DNA from: Christensenellaceae bacterium | GTDB lineage: Bacteria; Bacillota; Clostridia; Christensenellales; Borkfalkiaceae | Direction: 5' to 3' | DNA: 15,701 nucleotides | Assembly: GCA_948482865.1 (NCBI GenBank) | Contig: CAOMHR010000017.1 | Location: 1 to 15,701, forward strand | Part shown: positions 6,195 through 13,098 of the stretch, one piece after another | Layout: every line of letters begins with the position of its first letter | Position numbering within the stretch: the stretch's first letter is position 1 | Position numbers and translations under genes: made by a program | Notes under the pieces: model-generated | The model's database searches: none | The model's input: only the letters and a program-made list of their open reading frames with translations | What the model was told of the DNA's origin: nothing

Positions 6195-7088
6195 TCAGTT
6201 AAGCGAATTTAAAATTCCCGTAAGCGTTTCCAGAAGCTGTTTGCTCTTTGCATACTCGCGCCCGAGTTTTGTTGAACTGTCTTTTTCGTTCAGACGCACA
6301 ACTCTCAACGCAGATATGAATTTACGCGCGGTAACGAGAGTGAAAACCAGCGCGACGAAAGCCAGAGCGGACACCGCTATCGTGGCTATTAAAAACGCAC
6401 CGTTTTCCGCCGCAAACATATTGCACGCAAGCGCTATCGCACATATCAGAAGCGCGCCGAACGGCACGGCGGCGGCAATAAATAATTTTTGCGCGCGTTT
6501 CCTTTCGCTGTTGAAAAACTCCCTGCGTTCGGTCTTTTTTTCTTCGTTACTGTCAAAAAGTCCGTCGGTCAACTCTTTTACTTCGGAAATCTTTTCTTTA
6601 AGCCCCTTGCTTGCCTTTTTAAGTTCGGCTTTCTGCTCGGGCGAAGCGTATTCTCTTACGCCGTCCGCCGCCTTTTCCGCCTGTTCCAAAGCGGTAAAAT
6701 CGTGGAAGTTGCGGGTGTAGGCTTTAAGCATAAGGCAATAAATTTCGCCGTTTTTCGAAAGTTCTTCCGCGCGGGATACCGCGTATTGCGCGCCTTCCAT
6801 ATCGCCGACGGCAAGTTTTTCTTCCGCTTCTTTTAAAAGCAGGGCGGCTTTTTTTGCGCGGGCTTCTTCCTCTTCCCGCCTGATACGCTCGCGCTCGGCG
6901 TACTGTTCGGGGGTGAGAGTCGCCGCATCTTCGTCGTCCGTCTCTTCGTAAGGCACTTCGAAAAAGGGAATTTCGACTTCTTCGCCGTCGCCGCTGTCGT
7001 CTATAATAAGCTCTTCTTCACCGTCGGAATTTTTGCGTATTTTGTATTTTCTGTCCTTGTCGTCGTCAATCAAACGCTCTTCTGCCAT
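6195..7088 (-). CDS. Uncharacterised acidic, coiled-coil protein with two membrane helices
   Basis: I do not recognise a named family. The 297-residue protein has an acidic N-terminus rich in D and E (residues 1-60). A charged helical region at 60-115 follows, with a tetratricopeptide-like alternation at about 84-145 (AEEKLAVGDMEGAQYAVSRA is typical), then more charged helix to 200. Two membrane helices lie at about 202-222 and 231-253, and a basic helical tail follows. There is no signal peptide, so a cytoplasmic face for both ends is likely. GGAG lies before the ATG at good spacing. It lies between ispE (25 bases upstream) and the desulfurase gene (one base downstream), so it belongs to that operon. 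A scaffold role at the membrane is possible but unsupported. Confidence 0.8.
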   Translation of the reverse strand: MAEERLIDDDKDRKYKIRKNSDGEEELIIDDSGDGEEVEIPFFEVPYEETDDEDAATLTPEQYAERERIRREEEEARAKKAALLLKEAEEKLAVGDMEGAQYAVSRAEELSKNGEIYCLMLKAYTRNFHDFTALEQAEKAADGVREYASPEQKAELKKASKGLKEKISEVKELTDGLFDSNEEKKTERREFFNSERKRAQKLFIAAAVPFGALLICAIALACNMFAAENGAFLIATIAVSALAFVALVFTLVTARKFISALRVVRLNEKDSSTKLGREYAKSKQLLETLTGILNSLN

Positions 7089-7113
7089 AATTTCTCCTTG
7101 ATATATAAAAAGG

Positions 7114-7962
7114 TTACTTGGGTATAACCGTTTTTAACTGTATTGCCCTGAACTTGCCGCGGTACCTGCTTTTTGCATAGGCGCAGAATTCCGGGTTTTC
7201 GAATACCGCGTAAACGCCGCTGCCCGAACCCGTCATATTCACCGCAAGCGGGTCAAACTGTTCAAGCTCGTCCAAAGCCGTGCGCACGTCGTCCGAAATC
7301 GTGACAGCGGGCGCGGTTAAATCATTGCCTATATATTTTGCAAGCGCGTGTTTGTCGCAGTTTTCAACCGCCTGCTCGGCTTGGTCGCAGCCTTCGGAAT
7401 ACGGCGCGGAAAAACGCCTGTAACACTCTGCCGTGCTTACGCCCTGCGCGGGAGCAAGCAACAATATATCCAGCCTGAGTTTGCTTTCAATCGCCTTAAC
7501 GATATCGCCCCTGCCGTACAGCCTTGCGTAACCGCCCGTAAGCATATAACGCGTGTCGCTGCCCGCGCCGTCGGCAAGCAGTTTCAGTTTTGCAACGTCG
7601 TCAATCCCGTAAAGTTTTGCAAGTCCGTTCAACACGCCCGCAGCGTCCGCCGACGAACCGCCAAGCCCCAAACCCATTGGTATGTTTTTATAAACGGTAA
7701 TATCCGCGCCGCAGGTATCGAACCCGTTTACGAAACTCTCCGCCGCGCGGACGGCGTTGTTGTTTTCAAACGGAATGCTCTCGCTTCCGCAGCCGTGCAT
7801 GGTAATTGAAACCAGTTTGTCCCTGCGCTTTTTCAAAATTATCAAATCGTACAAATCGACCGAAGCGACTAAGCTGTCAAGGGTGTGATAGCCCCGCTCT
7901 TCACCGGTTACGTTTAAAGTAAGATTAATTTTTGCGTAAGACTTACAGCGCACCCTGTCCAT
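7114..7962 (-). CDS. ispE: 4-diphosphocytidyl-2-C-methyl-D-erythritol kinase
   Basis: GHMP kinase that phosphorylates CDP-methylerythritol with ATP in the MEP route to isoprenoid precursors. The 282-residue protein has normal length. It has the opening SYAKINLTLNV (K11 is the catalytic-site lysine), the ATP loop GLGLGGSSADAAG at 97-109, a candidate catalytic aspartate D136 in GSDTRYM, and the C-terminal MTGSGSGVYAVF motif. Most family members have SDVPFF where this has SDTRYM, a local divergence. The ATG at 7962 matches the family start; the open extension to 8043 crosses the promoter. TATAAT ends 6 bases before the ATG and no Shine-Dalgarno site exists, so translation should begin on a leaderless mRNA. 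It heads an operon with the 297-residue membrane protein and the cysteine desulfurase. ispE near veg is conserved in Firmicutes. Confidence 0.96.
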   Translation of the reverse strand: MDRVRCKSYAKINLTLNVTGEERGYHTLDSLVASVDLYDLIILKKRRDKLVSITMHGCGSESIPFENNNAVRAAESFVNGFDTCGADITVYKNIPMGLGLGGSSADAAGVLNGLAKLYGIDDVAKLKLLADGAGSDTRYMLTGGYARLYGRGDIVKAIESKLRLDILLLAPAQGVSTAECYRRFSAPYSEGCDQAEQAVENCDKHALAKYIGNDLTAPAVTISDDVRTALDELEQFDPLAVNMTGSGSGVYAVFENPEFCAYAKSRYRGKFRAIQLKTVIPK

Positions 7963-7968
7963 AAAATT

Positions 7969-7997
7969 ATTATACCATATCCGCCGTAGCATTACAA
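7969..7997 (-). promoter_or_regulatory. SigA-type promoter for the ispE operon, predicted leaderless start
   Basis: TTGTAA (7997-7992), 17 bases, TATAAT (7974-7969) on the minus strand, with TGG before the -10 as at metG and rsmA. The expected transcription start coincides with the A of the ATG at 7962. Confidence 0.82.
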
Positions 7998-8004
7998 TTA
8001 AATT

Positions 8005-8031
8005 GCGCCGCCCTTTTAAAAAGAGCGGCGC
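8005..8031 (-). terminator. Probable terminator hairpin after sipL
   Basis: GCGCCGC (8005-8011) pairs with GCGGCGC (8025-8031). After one mismatch the stem continues with a C-G and A-T pairs. The T-run on the minus side is poor (AATTTAATTG), so termination may be partial. It lies between the sipL stop and the -35 box of ispE. Confidence 0.55.
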
Positions 8032-8050
8032 ACAAATTAACACGAAGGTT

Positions 8051-9523
8051 TTATGCGTTTTTGGGTCTGTAAACCAGAATTCTTTCCTTGCCCGTAAGGG
8101 GAAAAGTCAGCTGGGGATTGGTCGCTTCGATTTCTTCGGGGCTTTGCAAAAGCTGTTTTGCCGTATCCCACAGAGTATCGCCCGCGGCGGGTATGTAAAC
8201 GCTTATAGCGCAGTCGCTGTGTTTTCTTTCTTCGCCTTCGACAACTTCTGTGACGTATTTTACCATCACTTCTTCGCAGTCGCAAGCCGCAATTTTAAGC
8301 ACGGCTTCCGCTTCGCATTCGCCTTCGGAACGCTGGCGGATATTCAGTCCGCACACCGCGGCGGTCAAATCGCCGTGACGGCTGTTCAGTCCGTTCAGAT
8401 TAACGGTAAAGGGCATATTTACTTCGGTAGAGCGTATTTCACCGTTCTGCGAATACAGGAGCGTTGCCGAAACGCTGCCTTCTATCCCGCTTTCGCTGCG
8501 GGCAAATTCCACCTTAGGAAGCGCCGCCGCAAGGAACGTGCAGGTGTAATCCAACTTAGCTTTCGTCGCGCAAAGTCCGCTCACCCTTTCGGAGTAAACT
8601 TTAACGTCCGTACAGGGGGTTGCAGTTTCTTCCGCATAGGCAAGGTTTAATTCGCTGTCGGCTGAAAAACAGTCTTCTATCACGGGCGTTTCTTCTTCGT
8701 CAAAGAAAGTACCCGCAAACGCGAGCTGTGCAACCAATTCGATATCGCACTTGCCGCTCCCTTCGGCAACACGCGCATTAACGCTCAAATCCCTTATCTC
8801 CGCGCGGCAGGTGGCTTTTCTTGCGAGCAACGCTTCGTCGCAGGGAATTTCGGCTTTGAAAGGAATTACCCTGTCAAGGCTTACGGGCGAAGAATCTCTC
8901 ACCGCGAGAACAGAAAGATAAATTTCGCCGTGTATTTCAACCGTTCCCGCACGGCAGCCGCAGTCCAGAACAAGCACTTCCGCCGACGGGATTAAAACGT
9001 CTTCGGCATTGCAGTCAAAGTCGTCTTCGACTTCGCTTTCGCCGGAAAATGTTACGGCGGTAAAAAGCCTTACGTTTTCACGCTTGGCAACCGCGCCTTC
9101 GACGGACGTAAGAACGTTGCGTTCCGCGGACGCGAAAACAGAAATTTCCGCTCCGACGACTACCGCCACCAAATATGAAGAACCGTCGCGCTTAATCTGG
9201 GCGCGCTCGCACGAGAGCGAACATATAGCCCTGTTTGCGGGCGCGAGATTGTCGTCGTCGGCAAAGTGCGTAAACTCAGCGCCCTTCTGAACGCGGCAAA
9301 GTTTGCCGTTTTCGTCAACGTAAACAAGGGTGCATACAAGCCTTCCGCCGTAATTCACCCTGCCGGAAGATACTTCGCAGTTTGACAGCGAAACCTGCGG
9401 GTAAACGGCGGCAGCTTCGCCTATTTCCTGACCCGAAAAGCGTATTTCAACAATTGACTGCGATTTTATTACGGCGACGCGCCGTGTGAAAGTTCCGTTT
9501 GAACTCTGCGTAGATAAAGACAT
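8051..9523 (-). CDS. sipL: SipL-type spore coat anchoring protein (DUF3794/SPOCS repeats plus LysM)
   Basis: The 490-residue protein carries repeated beta-rich DUF3794 (SPOCS) segments at about 17-110 and 180-260 and probably a third at about 300-400. The C-terminal LysM domain occupies about residues 443-490 (YIPAAGDTLWDTAKQLL...NPQLTFPLTGKERILVYR). This is the layout of Clostridioides difficile SipL, which binds SpoIVA and the forespore surface and is needed for coat assembly; it is the functional counterpart of Bacillus SpoVID. Start chosen at the ATG at 9523, which follows a strong GAGGGAGG site with a 5-base spacer; the upstream extension to 9559 overlaps the leader. A SigE-like promoter lies at 9563-9591, matching mother-cell expression. 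Gene order veg-sipL-ispE is seen in other Clostridia. Many scattered cysteines (CDC, CGC) are a local peculiarity. Confidence 0.85.
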   Translation of the reverse strand: MSLSTQSSNGTFTRRVAVIKSQSIVEIRFSGQEIGEAAAVYPQVSLSNCEVSSGRVNYGGRLVCTLVYVDENGKLCRVQKGAEFTHFADDDNLAPANRAICSLSCERAQIKRDGSSYLVAVVVGAEISVFASAERNVLTSVEGAVAKRENVRLFTAVTFSGESEVEDDFDCNAEDVLIPSAEVLVLDCGCRAGTVEIHGEIYLSVLAVRDSSPVSLDRVIPFKAEIPCDEALLARKATCRAEIRDLSVNARVAEGSGKCDIELVAQLAFAGTFFDEEETPVIEDCFSADSELNLAYAEETATPCTDVKVYSERVSGLCATKAKLDYTCTFLAAALPKVEFARSESGIEGSVSATLLYSQNGEIRSTEVNMPFTVNLNGLNSRHGDLTAAVCGLNIRQRSEGECEAEAVLKIAACDCEEVMVKYVTEVVEGEERKHSDCAISVYIPAAGDTLWDTAKQLLQSPEEIEATNPQLTFPLTGKERILVYRPKNA

Positions 9524-9562
9524 AAAAACCTCCCTCGGCACCGCCGATTTTGTATACAAGGT

Positions 9563-9591
9563 ATAATATGCCCGAAAGTTTACGGATATTC
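9563..9591 (-). promoter_or_regulatory. SigE-like promoter for sipL
   Basis: On the minus strand GAATATC (9591-9585), 14 bases, CATATTAT (9570-9563). The match to the SigE consensus is 6 of 7 in the -35 and 6 of 8 in the -10, with optimal spacing. The predicted leader is about 33 bases and contains the strong ribosome binding site at about 9528-9535. Confidence 0.62.
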
Positions 9592-9610
9592 TTATTAATT
9601 TTTTAACGGG

Positions 9611-9859
9611 TCATTTTGCTTCGCGTTCTTCTATTTTTACCCTGCCGCACAGGATTTCTGAATAGGAATACGCGGTTTTGCCCAAAAAATTCTTATCGTC
9701 GGGACTGACGGTAAAGAGCGACGGATAAATTCCGCTCAACACGGCGGGGAAGGTTACAAACTTGTTTCTTCCAAGATTTAATTTTACCGTGACGGGTTTC
9801 AGGTGCAGACCGTTGACCATTTCTTTGATAGCTTTTATTGTGGTATTTACTTTAATCAT
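9611..9859 (-). CDS. veg: Veg family protein (DUF1021)
   Basis: An 82-residue Veg homologue. The family pattern is visible: an N-terminal helix with TIKAIKEMV, then VKLNLGRNKF (GRxK in other members), the hydrophobic turn GIYPSLFTV (YPSVFV in B. subtilis), and the C-terminal TAYSYSEILCGRV (SYSYADVLTETV). Veg is highly expressed in B. subtilis and stimulates biofilm matrix genes through SinR; in Clostridia its role is unknown. The start is the ATG at 9859; the open frame reaches a TTG at 9886, but those residues do not resemble Veg. No Shine-Dalgarno site precedes the ATG. GGTAAAAA ends 7 bases before it, the same geometry as at metG, but without a recognisable -35, so leaderless expression is only possible. 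sipL follows after 87 bases with its own promoter. Confidence 0.86.
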   Translation of the reverse strand: MIKVNTTIKAIKEMVNGLHLKPVTVKLNLGRNKFVTFPAVLSGIYPSLFTVSPDDKNFLGKTAYSYSEILCGRVKIEEREAK

Positions 9860-9927
9860 ACATATATTTTTACCAAAAAAAGGCAAAAATATTCAGCTTA
9901 CGGGTGCGGGGCGGCTTATTAAGGGTT

Positions 9928-9970
9928 AAAAAATTTAATGCGGCGCGGGCTTTTTGCCCGCGCCGCGTTT
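9928..9970 (-). terminator. Strong bidirectional terminator hairpin
   Basis: GCGGCGCGGGC (9940-9950) pairs perfectly with GCCCGCGCCGC (9956-9966) around TTTTT. Read on the minus strand it is followed by ATTAAATTTTTT and ends the zinc-ribbon gene; read on the plus strand it is followed by GTTTTT. It separates that gene from veg. Confidence 0.88.
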
Positions 9971-9994
9971 TTAATACGTTTTTAATATTGGAAT

Positions 9995-10489
9995 TTAAAA
10001 ATCTTCGTCGTCGTCAAATTCATCGTCTTCGTCATCGTCAAACTCGTCGTCTTCAAGGTCCGAAAGGGAATCAACGTCTTCGTCGAAAAATTCGTCCGCA
10101 GAGCGGTCGTCTTCGTCTTCTTCCAGCTCGGCGTCCAGTTCTTCCTGCAAAGTCTCGTCGTCGATAGTCAAATCGGCGTCGCCGTCTTCGTCAAGATAGT
10201 TTTTCCACTCTTCGTCCTTTTCTATATCCAGCTCTTCTTCGGCTTCGTACTCGCTCTCTTTTTTGCAGGCTTCGCACATTTTTTCGCCGTAGCGCATAGA
10301 ATTCACTCCGCACACGGGGCAAATTTCAGTCTGGTCGCCGCCTTCTATTTCTTCGTAAACTTCTTCGTCCAGATCGGCGAACTGTAACTTCTTGCCTTTA
10401 AGTTCTGCAAGGCAAACATCGCAGTACTCCTGCTTTTCGCCGTCAATATAATTCAATTCGCATCTGGGACATTTAACGTATCTTACCAT
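9995..10489 (-). CDS. Zinc-ribbon protein with a long acidic tail, function unknown
   Basis: A 164-residue protein with two parts. The N-terminal 78 residues hold two pairs of CxxC knuckles: C7/C10 with C23/C26, and C57/C60 with C72/C75, each set enough for one zinc ion. The rest (79-164) is dominated by D and E, and ends with two copies of the unit DDEFDDDED. GGAG stands 7 bases before the ATG at 10489. The zinc-ribbon pairs suggest nucleic acid or protein contact, and the polyacidic tail resembles those of RNA-polymerase delta or DNA-mimic proteins, but no delta-type winged helix is present. The gene is a single transcription unit, with a consensus promoter, an 80-base leader and a strong terminator. 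I do not recognise a characterised family. Confidence 0.82.
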   Translation of the reverse strand: MVRYVKCPRCELNYIDGEKQEYCDVCLAELKGKKLQFADLDEEVYEEIEGGDQTEICPVCGVNSMRYGEKMCEACKKESEYEAEEELDIEKDEEWKNYLDEDGDADLTIDDETLQEELDAELEEDEDDRSADEFFDEDVDSLSDLEDDEFDDDEDDEFDDDEDF

Positions 10490-10501
10490 AGTGTTCTCCG
10501 A

Positions 10502-10538
10502 ATTACCCGTTTATACAGCGTATGCGCCGCAGGGTAAT
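10502..10538 (-). promoter_or_regulatory. Possible leader hairpin next to the ribosome binding site of the zinc-ribbon gene
   Basis: ATTACCC (10502-10508) and GGGTAAT (10532-10538) are perfect inverted repeats, with an inner ATAC/GTAT pair (10513-10516, 10520-10523) around a 3-base loop. The base of the stem ends about two bases from the GGAG at 10496-10499. This could mask or expose the start site, or bind a dimeric protein. Confidence 0.35.
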
Positions 10539-10574
10539 ATATGCTAAAAAAATAACCGCTTGTTTTTCGGTAAC

Positions 10575-10603
10575 ATTATATTAATATTTGATATGTTTGT
10601 AAA
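10575..10603 (-). promoter_or_regulatory. SigA-type promoter for the zinc-ribbon gene
   Basis: TTTACA (10603-10598), 17 bases, TATAAT (10580-10575) on the minus strand. Transcription would start near 10568, leaving a leader of about 80 bases. The rest of the spacer up to 10690 is AT-rich with nothing else recognisable. Confidence 0.8.
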
Positions 10604-10694
10604 CTATTTTTACAAATAAATTTACGCTGATTTTGAATTTTTTTAATTTTTTTACGGTTTTATCAAAAGCGATTTAATCAAGGGTTAATATGTG

Positions 10695-10725
10695 CAACCC
10701 CCTTGCGCTTATGCGAAGGGGGTTG
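10695..10725 (-). terminator. Hairpin after the lipoprotein gene, terminator without a T-run
   Basis: CAACCCCCTT (10695-10704) pairs with AAGGGGGTTG (10716-10725), with two further pairs possible next to the loop. It lies 10 bases after the stop codon. On the minus strand no T-run follows (CACATATTAACC); on the plus strand AAAAATTTTTT follows, but no plus gene ends here. It may act as a weak terminator or 3' end protector. Confidence 0.5.
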
Positions 10726-10734
10726 AAAAATTTT

Positions 10735-12981
10735 TTATTCGTTGTCGCCACCGTGCGTTACGCCGTTTTCATCGGCATAGACGTCGATATTCTTATCGTC
10801 AGTCGTGTCCACCTTAATGCCCTTTTTGTACTGCGGCATCTTCTTTTTCTTGTGACGCTTTACAAGTATCGGGGTAACAACCGCCGCCGCGATAACTATA
10901 AGTCCGCCCAGGACCACACCGATAATGAAGCCTGCTTTTGCGCCCGTTGAAAGGCTTTCAAACCAGCTTGCGTCTTTTTCGGGATAAGCCTGCAGGTAAA
11001 GGTTTTTCAAATTGTCGGTATAAGCCTTTACGTCGTCGTCCGTCATTTTGCCGAGTACGGAGTAGTAATAATCGCGCTTGTTTGCCGCAATTTCAACGCC
11101 GTTCACTTTCTTTACGTCCGCGTAATCCGACCAGTCGCCTTCAGCCGCAATAAAGTCGTCGTATTTCTGAAGCGATTCTTCCGACCAGTAATGATTGAAG
11201 TCATATTCCTTTATATCTACATAAGCCTGCGAAAGTTCGTAAATATATTCCTTTTCGTTTGCAAAGAACGCGTATTTGAGCGCGGAATGCAAGTTTTCGT
11301 AAACCTTTTCGTCGATTTCGGAAATGTCTTCAAACACGCCCGAGTAAAGTTCGTTCAGTTCCTTAATCTGCGCGTTGGTCATCATTTTGCCGTCTTCATC
11401 GTTCAAATCGCAGACCATAGCGTATTCGTACGAAGTCATATTTTCGGTCTGGGCAATGAACAGAAGCTGATTATAGTACATTTCGGGCAGATACCAGCCG
11501 CTTAGCGAGTCTACGTCCAGAATACGGATTGAAGCGTACTCAGAATTTTCGTTGCCTGTGGGAAGTCCGTTGTAGTCCGAATACACGCCGTCGTAACAGA
11601 CGCGGTTTACCGTGTAGCCGTTGCCGCCCGTCAAAGAATAATATATATAGTTACGGTCGCCGTGTTTTGCCGTAAAGAGCAAAGTAGCCTGTCCGTCGGT
11701 AGTCAGATAAAATCTGGTGTCGTTGTTCACCGCGTCGGGAATTTTTCCGTCAACCAGTCCGGCTTTCTGAATGCCGTCGCTTGCGAGAATCAGAACGCTT
11801 TCAAGCGCGCCGTTGTCGCCGTAAAGATAAATTTTGTTGCTTGCCGCTTCCTTTTCGGTAATGTAGTCGCCGTGACCGTCTTTATCCTGCGAAGTTACTG
11901 CGTTCCAGTTACTGCCGGTAAGGTCTTCATCGGTTATCGAATAGAGCGCGGTTGCGCTGTCGTTGCTGCTTGTAAGGTGCGCGTAACGCGTAAAGTACAG
12001 ATAACCGTTTTCGTAAGAAGAAAGCGAATATGTGTAAGAAGCCCTTTCAAGGCTCTCTTCAGTCTTGCCGTTGAACTGGGTTAAGCTGCCGTTAATAACT
12101 TCTATTTTGCCGTAGCCGTCCAAGACAAGGTCGCCGCAGTTGATATACAGGGGGTCTTTCTCCGCGTCATAGTCGTCCACGTCAGAAAAATCGTATTCGT
12201 TGCGCTCGGTCGCGTCCGCAGTTACGGTGTAAACCTGATTGTAATAATCCGCGTAAGACGTACCCGTCACAAAATCGGTCACCGTCATAGTATAGAAAAT
12301 GCGGGGATTTTCAACGTCAGAGCTGTCGAAAAGATAGCTGCCGACGTTGTATGCAAGCAAAGTTTTTTCGCCCGTTTCGGTGTTGTACGAGTAAATGTTG
12401 GTGCATTCCGTTCCGTACAGCTTTTCCTTGGTCGCGACGTACATTATATAAACCACGCCGTCCACTTCCACGTAACGGTAATCAACGGTGTTGTCCGAAA
12501 GCTGGATAAAATAGTTTTTGGTCGTGCCCGTGCCGTCAAGTTTTGTGCGGCGGAAAGCCAGATGCGAATTCTGGATTTCGCCGTCGCTGTTCTTATCGGT
12601 CGAAGGGGTGGTGTAATATACATAATCGCCGTAAATGAATAAACCCGCGTTTGCGTTGCCCGAATATGCTATAAGGGGCACGACGGTATCGACGGCGGAA
12701 TAATTGCGGTTAGCAAAATCGTTTTTGGATATGCGCATAATGGCGCCCTTTTCCACTTTGCCGAAAGTGTTGTCCGCGGTGTTGTTTTCTTTACCGTTGA
12801 TAAAATAGATATAGTTGCCCTTTTCCACGGCAAAACCGCCGTTTGAAACGACTTGTCCGCTTATATCGCCCGCAAGGGGTTTTGTGTTGTAATCCGGTCC
12901 GCAAGCCGAGATAAGGAATATGCCGAGCGCGACGATTACCGCGGCGGCGAAGCATATGATTTTAGTAATAAACTTACGCAT
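10735..12981 (-). CDS. Large lipoprotein with propeller-like ectodomain and C-terminal membrane helix
   Basis: The 748-residue protein begins with a lipoprotein signal: MRKFITK, a hydrophobic core, then the lipobox LISAC with C27 as the lipidation site. Residues about 45-500 are a series of beta-rich repeats such as KGNYIYFINGK, YGDYVYYTT, DGVVYIMYV and NGYLYFTRY, which resemble the DUF5050-type beta-propeller seen in clostridial surface proteins. An alpha-helical acidic part follows (about 540-670). A membrane helix lies at about 683-707, then KRHKKKK and a 34-residue charged cytoplasmic tail. The ectodomain would therefore be held at both ends, which is unusual. GGAG is 6 bases before the ATG. 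Promoter at 13023-13051. It stands alone, so context gives no role; a surface sensor or envelope protein is possible. Confidence 0.88.
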   Translation of the reverse strand: MRKFITKIICFAAAVIVALGIFLISACGPDYNTKPLAGDISGQVVSNGGFAVEKGNYIYFINGKENNTADNTFGKVEKGAIMRISKNDFANRNYSAVDTVVPLIAYSGNANAGLFIYGDYVYYTTPSTDKNSDGEIQNSHLAFRRTKLDGTGTTKNYFIQLSDNTVDYRYVEVDGVVYIMYVATKEKLYGTECTNIYSYNTETGEKTLLAYNVGSYLFDSSDVENPRIFYTMTVTDFVTGTSYADYYNQVYTVTADATERNEYDFSDVDDYDAEKDPLYINCGDLVLDGYGKIEVINGSLTQFNGKTEESLERASYTYSLSSYENGYLYFTRYAHLTSSNDSATALYSITDEDLTGSNWNAVTSQDKDGHGDYITEKEAASNKIYLYGDNGALESVLILASDGIQKAGLVDGKIPDAVNNDTRFYLTTDGQATLLFTAKHGDRNYIYYSLTGGNGYTVNRVCYDGVYSDYNGLPTGNENSEYASIRILDVDSLSGWYLPEMYYNQLLFIAQTENMTSYEYAMVCDLNDEDGKMMTNAQIKELNELYSGVFEDISEIDEKVYENLHSALKYAFFANEKEYIYELSQAYVDIKEYDFNHYWSEESLQKYDDFIAAEGDWSDYADVKKVNGVEIAANKRDYYYSVLGKMTDDDVKAYTDNLKNLYLQAYPEKDASWFESLSTGAKAGFIIGVVLGGLIVIAAAVVTPILVKRHKKKKMPQYKKGIKVDTTDDKNIDVYADENGVTHGGDNE

Positions 12982-13022
12982 ACTTTACTCCGAAAGGATA
13001 ATAATCCAATTTAACCTTATTA

Positions 13023-13051
13023 ATTATATACCAAACCGTTACTTTAAGCAA
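13023..13051 (-). promoter_or_regulatory. SigA-type promoter for the lipoprotein gene
   Basis: TTGCTT (13051-13046), 17 bases, TATAAT (13028-13023) on the minus strand. The leader is about 35 bases and carries the GGAG site. The divergent small gene at 13099 shares this spacer, but I could not find a convincing promoter for it. Confidence 0.7.
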
Positions 13052-13098
13052 TAAATTTGCGCTTGATTTTGACGGAAATTTAAAAAAGGAGATTAATT

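Noticed and set aside
8003..8650. Plus-strand frame of 215 codons opposite sipL
   Set aside because: Antisense shadow; no ribosome binding site or recognisable motif.
9860..9886. Upstream TTG start for veg
   Set aside because: The extra residues do not match the family, and the ATG at 9859 gives the usual Veg length.
9995..10489. RNA polymerase delta subunit (RpoE) because of the acidic tail
   Set aside because: Delta has an N-terminal winged-helix (HARE-HTH) domain; this protein has two cysteine knuckle sets instead.
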